Of a stretch of DNA of 5,685 nt, positions 1 to 5,685 are shown in pieces (within the stretch, counting starts at the first letter, position 1; each line of letters opens with the position of its first letter). Both the position numbers and the translations under genes were made by a program. Source of the stretch: CAZNVG01 sp964576475 (GTDB lineage: Bacteria; Patescibacteriota; Saccharimonadia; Saccharimonadales; CAZNVG01); the NCBI GenBank assembly GCA_964576475.1, contig CAZNVG010000062.1:1-5685 (forward strand), read 5' to 3'. The notes below the pieces were generated by a model, which worked only from the letters and a program-made list of their open reading frames with translations, was not told the origin of the DNA and ran no database searches.

Positions 1-239
1 AATTTTATGTAGTGATTCCAAGTTCAGGACGAGATAACGACTTCGATGCCGTCAAAGAAGAGTTGTATCTCAACGCCGACATTGTGACTAAGGGTTTAGC
101 GCGAATGGGCATGCATAGCAATATCCTCACAAGCCTAGAAGTACTCGATCTCTTCTATAGCTTCTACAACCCTGGCCAAGCTAAACGTCAACCAATCACT
201 GATCAGACTATGGAAATTTTAAGCAGGAGTTACCTATGA
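1..239 (+). CDS. TraC-like conjugal transfer protein, C-terminal end (5' partial)
   Basis: This is the 3' end of a gene that enters from the left edge. The frame is open from base 3 (codons read F-Y-V-V-I-P-S-S) to the TGA at 237-239, giving 78 visible residues. A GTG at base 12 could be read as a start, but the open frame and conserved-looking strand before it make an internal position far more likely. The pattern is a beta strand ending in VIPSS, then a long helix with a 'GLARMGMHSNILTS' turn, then a helix 'LEVLDLFYSFYNP'. It resembles the end of the TraC-like/VirB4-N-terminal-like domain found in genes just before virB4 in Gram-positive and CPR T4SS loci. The role is inferred as a membrane-side partner of VirB4. 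Its stop overlaps the next start (ATGA), which fits one operon. The family call rests on residue pattern and position, since only the tail is present. Confidence 0.7.
   Translation, partial: FYVVIPSSGRDNDFDAVKEELYLNADIVTKGLARMGMHSNILTSLEVLDLFYSFYNPGQAKRQPITDQTMEILSRSYL
225..229 (+). promoter_or_regulatory. Shine-Dalgarno site of the VirB4 gene
   Basis: AGGAG lies six bases before the ATG at 236, inside the last codons of the upstream TraC-like gene. It supports the ATG at 236 as the true start and shows that this gene can recruit ribosomes itself as well as by ATGA coupling. Confidence 0.8.
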
Positions 240-1993
240 GCATAAAAACTGCCATCAAAATTCCAGCAAATAGTCCACTCGCCCAGTGGAAGAAAAAGCG
301 GGATGATAAACCAAAAGAGTTACGCCTACAGCTCGGTGAACAAGACGCGATGGATATACTTTCCTACTCCGGACTCGAAGAACAGGCAGACCACCTAGTA
401 ATCGACGGTCGTTACGTACGAGTACTGTTTATTTCTGGCTATCCCTTTGTGGCAAGTTCCGGCTGGCTCAATAACCTCGTGAACTTTAATCATAATGCCG
501 ACGTCAGCTATCACATTGCTAGTGTCGATGCCACGCAGGCCCTACCCAAACTGCACCGTAAAATAACTGAGCTGGTATCAACTAAGCGGGCGTACATGCG
601 CGTCGGTAAGATTATCGGGCCAGAAATAACTGATCCTTTAGAGTCGGCTACAACCTTGCGTGACAAAATACAGCGCGGTCAGGAAAAACTTTTTCAGGTT
701 TCAATTTACGTGACGTTGTCTGCAGACTCACTTATGGAGCTAGATAAGACAACGAAACTTCTCGAAACAGTTTTATCAGCACGTCTGTTTTACATGAAAA
801 CTGCTCGATACCAGCAACTTGAAGCCTTGCAGTCGATACTTCCTCGGGCACAGGATAGCTTGAATCAAAAACGAAACCTCGATAGTTCTTCTGCTGCCTT
901 AACATTTCCGTTTATGAGTTCTGAACTGGTGCAAGAATCGGGTATTCTCTACGGAGTTAATAAATCTAACAATTCACTAGTAATCTTAGATCGCTTTGGG
1001 CTTAACAATGCTAACAGTATCGTCTTTGCCCAGTCAGGCAGTGGTAAAAGCTACGCTACAAAAGTAGAAATACTGCGCCAGCTAATGCAAGGTACTAAAG
1101 TCATCGTAATAGATCCTGAACGTGAGTATAAACGTCTTAGCGAATCAGTAAACGGTACTTACATTAAGTTATCGGCGAAATCCAAAGAAAAGATTAATCC
1201 CTTTGATTTGAGTGCAACATATCGAAACCGCAAAGATTTATCTGAACATACGCAGGATCTGATTGAAGTCGTCTCACTGATGGCAGAAGGACTGGCGCCA
1301 AGAGAGAAAGCGGCCGTCGATAAGGCTATTCTTAAAATATACAAAGCCGCCAAGAAGACTACCCCACTGCTTGAAGATCTCTACAAAGAACTGCACGGCC
1401 TTGGACAAATAAAGCTATGCGACAGACTAGAAAAGTATATTAGCGGATCACTGGCAGATGTATTTAATGCCCAGACTAATATTAAGCTCAATAACAGACT
1501 AGTCATTTTCGACATCAAGGACTTGCCTGAGTCGCTCAGACAGATCATGATGATGATCATTTCGAACTTTGTGGCCAATCAAGTTAAAGCCAAACCTGAA
1601 AAGCGCCTTTTGGTCATTGATGAAGGTTGGTTGCTACTGGAACATGAGGAGTCTGCTCGATTCGTATCAGGCCTCGTTCGCCGGGCTCGTAAGTACTACT
1701 TGGGAGTATCGATCATCTCCCAGCAAGCTAACGACTTCCTAAAGAACGACTACGGTCGAGCGATTGCTTCACAAAGTAGCCTGCGAATACTTATGCGCCA
1801 GGACACCACTACTATTAAGAACGTGGTGTCAGAATTTCACCTAAGCGAATATGAAGAAAACTTTCTCCTAACCTGCGATAAAGGTGAAGCTTTGATTATT
1901 GCTGACCAGAATCACGTTGCCATCAAAGTTATAGCCTCAGATAAAGAGCACCCACTCATCACTACTAACCCAGCCGAGCTATATCACTTATGA
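236..1993 (+). CDS. virB4: VirB4-type type IV secretion ATPase
   Basis: This 585-residue AAA-type ATPase should power assembly and substrate movement of a T4SS at the cytoplasmic face of the membrane. Residues about 30-235 form the VirB4 N-terminal region: a 'RVLFISGYPF' strand, a 'GWLNNLVNF' helix, and a later 'RGQEKLFQVSIYVTLSA' segment. The ATPase core follows. Walker A is AQSGSGKS at 265-272, with K271 and S272; its first Gly is Ala. A VIVIDPEREY strand lies at 289-298. Walker B is LLVIDEG at 458-464, with D462 and E463. An RRARKYYLGVSIISQQ block at 482-497 carries the sensor glutamines. The length is near the short Gram-positive/CPR VirB4 proteins and below the roughly 800 residues of the Agrobacterium protein. 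No membrane segment is obvious. The start is fixed by an AGGAG at 225-229, and the gene overlaps both neighbours by four bases. The family call is secure; whether it moves DNA or protein is not shown. Confidence 0.95.
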   Translation: MSIKTAIKIPANSPLAQWKKKRDDKPKELRLQLGEQDAMDILSYSGLEEQADHLVIDGRYVRVLFISGYPFVASSGWLNNLVNFNHNADVSYHIASVDATQALPKLHRKITELVSTKRAYMRVGKIIGPEITDPLESATTLRDKIQRGQEKLFQVSIYVTLSADSLMELDKTTKLLETVLSARLFYMKTARYQQLEALQSILPRAQDSLNQKRNLDSSSAALTFPFMSSELVQESGILYGVNKSNNSLVILDRFGLNNANSIVFAQSGSGKSYATKVEILRQLMQGTKVIVIDPEREYKRLSESVNGTYIKLSAKSKEKINPFDLSATYRNRKDLSEHTQDLIEVVSLMAEGLAPREKAAVDKAILKIYKAAKKTTPLLEDLYKELHGLGQIKLCDRLEKYISGSLADVFNAQTNIKLNNRLVIFDIKDLPESLRQIMMMIISNFVANQVKAKPEKRLLVIDEGWLLLEHEESARFVSGLVRRARKYYLGVSIISQQANDFLKNDYGRAIASQSSLRILMRQDTTTIKNVVSEFHLSEYEENFLLTCDKGEALIIADQNHVAIKVIASDKEHPLITTNPAELYHL

Positions 1994-2634
1994 ACTGGAT
2001 GTGGTGGCTTATTAAGCGCTCGAAAACTGAGCTCAAGATTATAGCTGCTACCTTTGCGGTGCTATTTTTGTTGCCGATATTTGGCGTCGTAGTGATTGCT
2101 AATGCTGGTATTACTGAAGTTGCTAATGCACTCGCATGGCTAAACCCAATAACGCACAAGATAGAAGTCAAGGATGCCAACGGCACTATTATTGCTGAGT
2201 TTGAAGCCTCTACGGTCTGGCCAGCGCGGGGGTATGTTTCAGATGAGTTTGGTTCACATGACTTGTTTCGCAGGCTCCTAGGTTTAGGCCCACATACTGG
2301 TATAGATATTGCCAATGAATGGGGTAATGAAGGCGATCCCATTACACCGTTTATGAAAGGTCGAGTGATAAAGGTTATAGATGATACTGACAATAGTGGC
2401 TACGGCAAGTACGTCGTTGTTGACCATGGATATAGCGTGACATCAATATACGCACACTTGTCAGCAATAACCGTTGCCGAAGATGATGAGGTTGAACCAG
2501 GCGATGTCATTGGTCTTGAAGGTACTTCCGGAACTTCGACTGGAGTGCACCTACACTTTGAGATACGTGTTTACGGCATTCCTACTAACCCACGCACTTT
2601 TATGGTGGGAGAACCAGAAGGAAACTCGCCCTAA
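1990..2634 (+). CDS. Membrane-anchored M23 family metallopeptidase (T4SS peptidoglycan hydrolase)
   Basis: This 214-residue protein is predicted to cleave peptidoglycan cross-bridges or stem peptides outside the membrane. A short basic N-terminus (K9, R10, K13) precedes one hydrophobic segment at about 16-39, giving an N-in, catalytic-domain-out topology. I see no clear signal-peptidase site. The M23 (lysostaphin/LytM-like) domain covers about 78-205. By family analogy the zinc ligands are H102 and D106 in HTGID and H189, the second His of HLH. The catalytic histidines are H156 in YAHLS and H187. All are present, so it should be active, unlike degenerate LytM-domain regulators. The ATG overlaps the virB4 stop (ATGA) and has no good Shine-Dalgarno, so translation probably depends on coupling. 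Its place between two T4SS ATPases suggests it opens the wall for the apparatus, in place of a VirB1-type enzyme. A general wall-remodelling role is possible but less likely in this position. Confidence 0.93.
   Translation: MNWMWWLIKRSKTELKIIAATFAVLFLLPIFGVVVIANAGITEVANALAWLNPITHKIEVKDANGTIIAEFEASTVWPARGYVSDEFGSHDLFRRLLGLGPHTGIDIANEWGNEGDPITPFMKGRVIKVIDDTDNSGYGKYVVVDHGYSVTSIYAHLSAITVAEDDEVEPGDVIGLEGTSGTSTGVHLHFEIRVYGIPTNPRTFMVGEPEGNSP
2618..2622 (+). promoter_or_regulatory. Shine-Dalgarno site of the coupling-protein gene
   Basis: AAGGA sits 11 bases before the ATG at 2634, within the last codons of the M23 gene. The spacing is on the long side but usable. With the TAATG overlap it supports the start at 2634 and suggests both coupling and independent initiation. 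Confidence 0.6.
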
Positions 2635-5216
2635 TGGACTACCAAGTATGGATCGCTAGACTAACGGGTTTGTTGCCGATTATTGCCAAAGTATTTGTTG
2701 TTATCTTATTTATCACCATTACTGTCCTGGTGCTACGCAAGCTGACTATATTCATACGCTCACTTCGACAAAAGACAGTGTTACTGGAAATTACTCCACC
2801 AGCCAGGACAGATCGTGTGCCTGAGGCTACAACCCAACTATTCACCGCCCTACACGGTCTCGGTATTAGCATGCGTTGGTACGAGTATGCATTTGGATTC
2901 GTCGATAGTTTTAGTCTAGAGATTGTTTCTACCAAACAAACTGGTATTCGCTTCTTGCTGCGCACTCCGAAATCCAAGGCCAATACAATTAGACAATCGA
3001 TTACTTCGTACGTGCCGGACGTAAAAGTAAAAGAGACTAGCGATTACGAAATCACAAAGCGTCCACGGATTACGATCTTCAAACAAACAAAACACTTTGC
3101 ATTTCCGCTGGCTAATCACGAAACACTCGAGAGTCACGACCCTATTGGCTATCTCACGGCGGCCATGACTAAACTGAAAGCAAGCGAGTTGATGTCGTTT
3201 CAGCTTGTCATTACTCCGATTCGATCAAGACAAGCCGAGCGACTGCGAGAAAAGATACTGAGCAATGAAGATCTGCTGTCTAAGCTCGGCAGTAGTTCGG
3301 TCGACAGCATGAAAGTTACCACAGGCATTAATAACGTATTATTTGGCGTTACTGATCTTGTTTCTGGCGCCTACCACGGAGCTTCAAAAACAGATTACTA
3401 TGCAGCCCAAAAAGAACTGGACTACCAAAAACAGGTTGCCAAGCGCACCAAACCAGTTCGCACGCTCAGTTATTTTGAACATGAGCTAGTTTCGTCTATT
3501 CATCAAAAGTTATCTCAACCATTATTCAAAACCGATATTCGCCTGCTTGTCAGCACTTCAAGTAAGCAAACCTGGCGTGATCGTGGACGTAGCGTTCAGT
3601 CCGCACTGAGTTTATTCAGTGTGCCGAAATATCAGAGTCTAAAATCTCGAAAGATGTACCCTCAGCCAGTACGGCGTTTACTCTGCTATGCATTTGCAAA
3701 GAGACTGCCCGCACAAGTTATGGCCAGCAATGTTCTCGCCGCATCTGAGTTAGCCGGACTGTATCACTTCCCAAATACAAAGACTGCAAAAACTGAAAAC
3801 ATCGTAAAGTCACTGAGTCGCACACTGCCAGCTCCCGTTGCACTGAAGAATGGCAGTAATCTAGATATTCTACTTGGAAGTAACGAGCATCATAGTTCAT
3901 ATACCCCAATTGGCTTAACTGCTGATGAGCGTCAACGCCACGTTTATATTATTGGCGGTACAGGCAATGGTAAAACGACTATGCTTCTCTACTCTATTGT
4001 CCAAGACATACGTGCTGGCAAAGGAATCGCCGTACTTGATCCTCATGGCGATCTTGCCGAAACAATCCTTAGATATATCCCCCATGACCGTATCAAAGAT
4101 GTTATTTACCTAAATCCTGATGATCTGACACATCCGATTGGGATTAACTTATTAGAGCTTGATCCATCTCTTGCTGGTGACGATCTACTTCGCGAAAAAG
4201 ACCTCATTACCGAATCAACTATATCTGTGCTCAGAAAAATATTCTCAGAAGATGATAGTGGTGGTCACCGTATTGAGTACGTGCTCAGAAATACTATTCA
4301 GACGGCACTAACCATGGAGGGCGCAACACTATTTACGATATTTCGATTATTAAATGATTCAAAATACAGGCGTAACGCTATTTCAAGACTTGAGGATGAA
4401 GATCTGAAGAACTTCTGGAACAATGAAATGGGCAAAGCTGGTGAATTTCAGCGTGTGAAGATGGCGGCAGGTATTACTGCAAAGATTGGACGGTTTCTAT
4501 TCTCAGCCAGTGCCAAACGAATACTAGAACAGGAGAAGTCGACTATCGACTTTAACGACATACTTGATTCCAGCAAGATCTTAATCTGCAACTTTTCGAA
4601 AGGTTTACTCGGCGAAGATACTTCAACCCTATTCGGCACAACTGTACTCGCAAAACTACAAGTTGCTTCACTCAGGCGGGCTCGGTTACGACAAACTAAT
4701 CGTGTACCGTTCTATCTGTATGTAGATGAGTTTCAGAACTTCGCTACTATGAGCTTTGTCCAGATGCTATCTGAAGCGAGGAAGTACAAGCTCTTCTTAA
4801 CTATGGCCGAGCAGTCTACTTCTCAGCAAGATCAACAAAGACTTGTAGATATTATCCTCGCCAACGTTGGTACGGTTGTTTGCTTTAGATCAGGTAGTCC
4901 AGCTGACGAAAGATTAATGCTGCCACTGTTTTATCCATATATCGAACAAGGTGAAATTGCTAATCTACCTGCTTATAACTTTTACTGCAGAATTGCCGCC
5001 GTACAAGCGCAAGAGCCGATGTCTGGTGTGACGGTGCTGCTTGATGATCAGGGTGAGGAGGCTGTGGCAGAACAAGCTGTCTGGTATTCGAGAATTGCTT
5101 ACGGGGTAGAGTCCAATACGGCTGAAGAGAAACCGAAAGCCGTAGAGAATGTAGTTAAACCAAACATAAAGAAGACGAGGAAAACATCTTCGACGCCCAC
5201 AAGCTCAGTTAAATAA
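2634..5216 (+). CDS. VirD4/TraG-like type IV coupling ATPase with long N-terminal extension
   Basis: This 860-residue protein should be the receptor and motor that delivers substrate to the T4SS channel. One membrane segment lies at about 13-34, where many VirD4 proteins have two. Residues about 50-400 form a large region before the motor, with strand-rich stretches such as SFSLEIV and FQLVITPI and a charged segment at 250-285. It may correspond to the N-terminal domain of uncharacterised function seen in CPR and Gram-positive relatives. The ATPase begins near 425: RHVYIIGG leads into Walker A GGTGNGKT at 441-448, followed by VLDPHGDL at 467-474 and a helical insertion at about 515-660. Walker B is FYLYVDE at 693-699, with D698 and E699. 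SEARKYKLFL then LTMAEQS at 722-728 matches the TraG/TraM-recognition pattern. The last 30 residues or so are Lys-, Ser- and Thr-rich and probably disordered. The ATG overlaps the previous TAA by one base. The ATPase family is clear; the N-terminal function is unknown. Confidence 0.92.
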   Translation: MDYQVWIARLTGLLPIIAKVFVVILFITITVLVLRKLTIFIRSLRQKTVLLEITPPARTDRVPEATTQLFTALHGLGISMRWYEYAFGFVDSFSLEIVSTKQTGIRFLLRTPKSKANTIRQSITSYVPDVKVKETSDYEITKRPRITIFKQTKHFAFPLANHETLESHDPIGYLTAAMTKLKASELMSFQLVITPIRSRQAERLREKILSNEDLLSKLGSSSVDSMKVTTGINNVLFGVTDLVSGAYHGASKTDYYAAQKELDYQKQVAKRTKPVRTLSYFEHELVSSIHQKLSQPLFKTDIRLLVSTSSKQTWRDRGRSVQSALSLFSVPKYQSLKSRKMYPQPVRRLLCYAFAKRLPAQVMASNVLAASELAGLYHFPNTKTAKTENIVKSLSRTLPAPVALKNGSNLDILLGSNEHHSSYTPIGLTADERQRHVYIIGGTGNGKTTMLLYSIVQDIRAGKGIAVLDPHGDLAETILRYIPHDRIKDVIYLNPDDLTHPIGINLLELDPSLAGDDLLREKDLITESTISVLRKIFSEDDSGGHRIEYVLRNTIQTALTMEGATLFTIFRLLNDSKYRRNAISRLEDEDLKNFWNNEMGKAGEFQRVKMAAGITAKIGRFLFSASAKRILEQEKSTIDFNDILDSSKILICNFSKGLLGEDTSTLFGTTVLAKLQVASLRRARLRQTNRVPFYLYVDEFQNFATMSFVQMLSEARKYKLFLTMAEQSTSQQDQQRLVDIILANVGTVVCFRSGSPADERLMLPLFYPYIEQGEIANLPAYNFYCRIAAVQAQEPMSGVTVLLDDQGEEAVAEQAVWYSRIAYGVESNTAEEKPKAVENVVKPNIKKTRKTSSTPTSSVK

Positions 5217-5227
5217 ACAAACTGCTC

Positions 5228-5620
5228 TTATGACTTTGCGCCTGGCATATCAAGATAAGGCCAAAATGCTCGTTTCTTCGTAGTAATCCTTTTAGGCTTA
5301 GGTGCTTTTACCTTAGCAGGGATCACAACTTCATAATCAAATATGCGAGGTAAATCGTCGCCGCTTGCATAGGCAATATCAAAGTCTTTATGCCACCTTT
5401 CCATGTCATACGATGTTTTTGGTGCACGCGAGGCAGCGTAAAGCGCTACGCCGAATCCGATTGCCGTGAATAGTAAAACCGACAGAGCCATGCCCATGAT
5501 AGGCGCAAAGAACAGGATTAACGAACTATAGATTATGTAACATGGCCATAAACGTACATCACTATATCCACCTTGGATTATTGATATGTCTTCTGATTGT
5601 TTATTTTTGATTAACTTCAT
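5228..5620 (-). CDS. Hypothetical small protein with two membrane segments
   Basis: I do not recognise this 130-residue protein. A polar N-terminus of about 24 residues is followed by two hydrophobic segments, about 25-41 and 43-63, split only by a short turn around P40-G43. This suggests a helical hairpin with both ends on the same side, probably the cytoplasm because the tail is strongly basic. The soluble part has an acidic stretch (DFDIAYASGDDLPRIFDYE) and then a Lys/Arg/Pro-rich segment at 103-117, ending in a short aromatic-rich tail. The ATG at 5620 is preferred because the next Met (M42 on) would remove the first membrane segment, and because a TATAAT box lies just before it. The gene converges on the coupling-protein gene with 11 bases between stops and is transcribed on its own promoter. 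Coding status is supported by composition, promoter and tight packing, but not by a known family. A link to the secretion system is only positional. Confidence 0.72.
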   Translation of the reverse strand: MKLIKNKQSEDISIIQGGYSDVRLWPCYIIYSSLILFFAPIMGMALSVLLFTAIGFGVALYAASRAPKTSYDMERWHKDFDIAYASGDDLPRIFDYEVVIPAKVKAPKPKRITTKKRAFWPYLDMPGAKS

Positions 5621-5626
5621 GACTAT

Positions 5627-5635
5627 ATTATAGCA
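5627..5635 (-). promoter_or_regulatory. Extended -10 promoter of the small membrane protein gene
   Basis: Read on the minus strand, TGCTATAAT is a perfect TGnTATAAT extended -10 element. Six bases (atagtc) separate it from the ATG at 5620, so transcription should begin at or next to the A of the start codon. No hexamer at 16-18 bases upstream resembles TTGACA, which fits an extended -10 promoter that does not need a -35. No Shine-Dalgarno fits in the gap. Confidence 0.68.
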
Positions 5636-5685
5636 GTAGACGCAAGCCTATTAGATGATTTGCACGCTAACTGATTAGTTTTAGT

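Noticed and set aside
12..14. GTG as the start of the first gene
   Set aside because: The frame is open to the window edge with residues F-Y-V before it that fit the beta strand, and no Shine-Dalgarno can be seen. It is an internal codon of a truncated gene.
1965..2393. 142-codon open frame on the minus strand, opposite the M23 gene
   Set aside because: It lies entirely antisense to a gene with a complete M23 active site and overlapping operon starts. Its translation has no recognisable domain.
2639..3137. Two overlapping minus-strand open frames opposite the start of the coupling-protein gene
   Set aside because: They are shadows of the plus-strand frame, with low-complexity translations and no promoter or ribosome site that I can see.
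4536..4552. Inverted repeat AAGTCGA-CTA-TCGACTT, a 7-base stem with a 3-base loop
   Set aside because: It is inside the ATPase coding region, and a few such 7-base hairpins are expected by chance in a window this long. No T-run follows to suggest a terminator.
5206..5224. Short stem CAGTT/AACTG across the convergent stop codons as a bidirectional terminator
   Set aside because: It has only five pairs, a 9-base AT-rich loop and no T-tract on either side, so it is too weak to call.
5660..5685. Small inverted repeats of CTAA/TTAG type near the right edge as an operator
   Set aside because: Stems of four bases in AT-rich DNA are common by chance, and the sequence is cut off by the window edge.

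Overview
The window is most of the ATPase end of a type IV secretion (T4SS)/conjugation-like operon, probably from a Candidate Phyla Radiation (Patescibacteria) bacterium. Candidatus Saccharibacteria (TM7) is my best guess. The assignment rests on moderate GC, the very compact layout, and protein texture: a TraC-like protein, then a short VirB4, then a membrane-anchored M23 peptidase, then a long VirD4/TraG-like protein with a large N-terminal extension. UGA acts as the stop in two genes and all Trp codons are UGG, so this is not the recoded (code 25) SR1/Gracilibacteria type. No marker gene is present, so the taxonomy is inference.

Layout. Bases 1-239 are the 3' end of a TraC-like domain gene that continues off the left edge. 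Bases 236-1993 encode a VirB4-type ATPase with intact Walker A and B motifs. Bases 1990-2634 encode a single-pass membrane M23 metallopeptidase with all active-site residues. Bases 2634-5216 encode an 860-residue VirD4/TraG-type coupling ATPase. These four plus-strand genes overlap by 4, 4 and 1 bases (ATGA, ATGA, TAATG), so they look like one translationally coupled transcript whose promoter lies upstream of the window. On the minus strand, bases 5228-5620 encode an unrecognised small protein with two membrane segments. It converges on the operon with only 11 bases between stop codons. Its promoter is a good extended -10 box placed so close to the ATG that the mRNA should be leaderless. The last 65 bases contain only this promoter and its upstream DNA.

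How the parts fit. VirB4 would energise assembly and transport at the inner membrane. The TraC-like protein is probably a VirB4 partner at the membrane. The M23 enzyme would open peptidoglycan for the apparatus, the job VirB1-type lytic transglycosylases do in Gram-negative systems. The VirD4-like ATPase would select and feed substrate. No relaxase, pilin or channel gene is visible here, so DNA conjugation and protein secretion into a host or neighbour cannot be told apart from this window alone. I see no IS element, CRISPR array, tRNA or rRNA.
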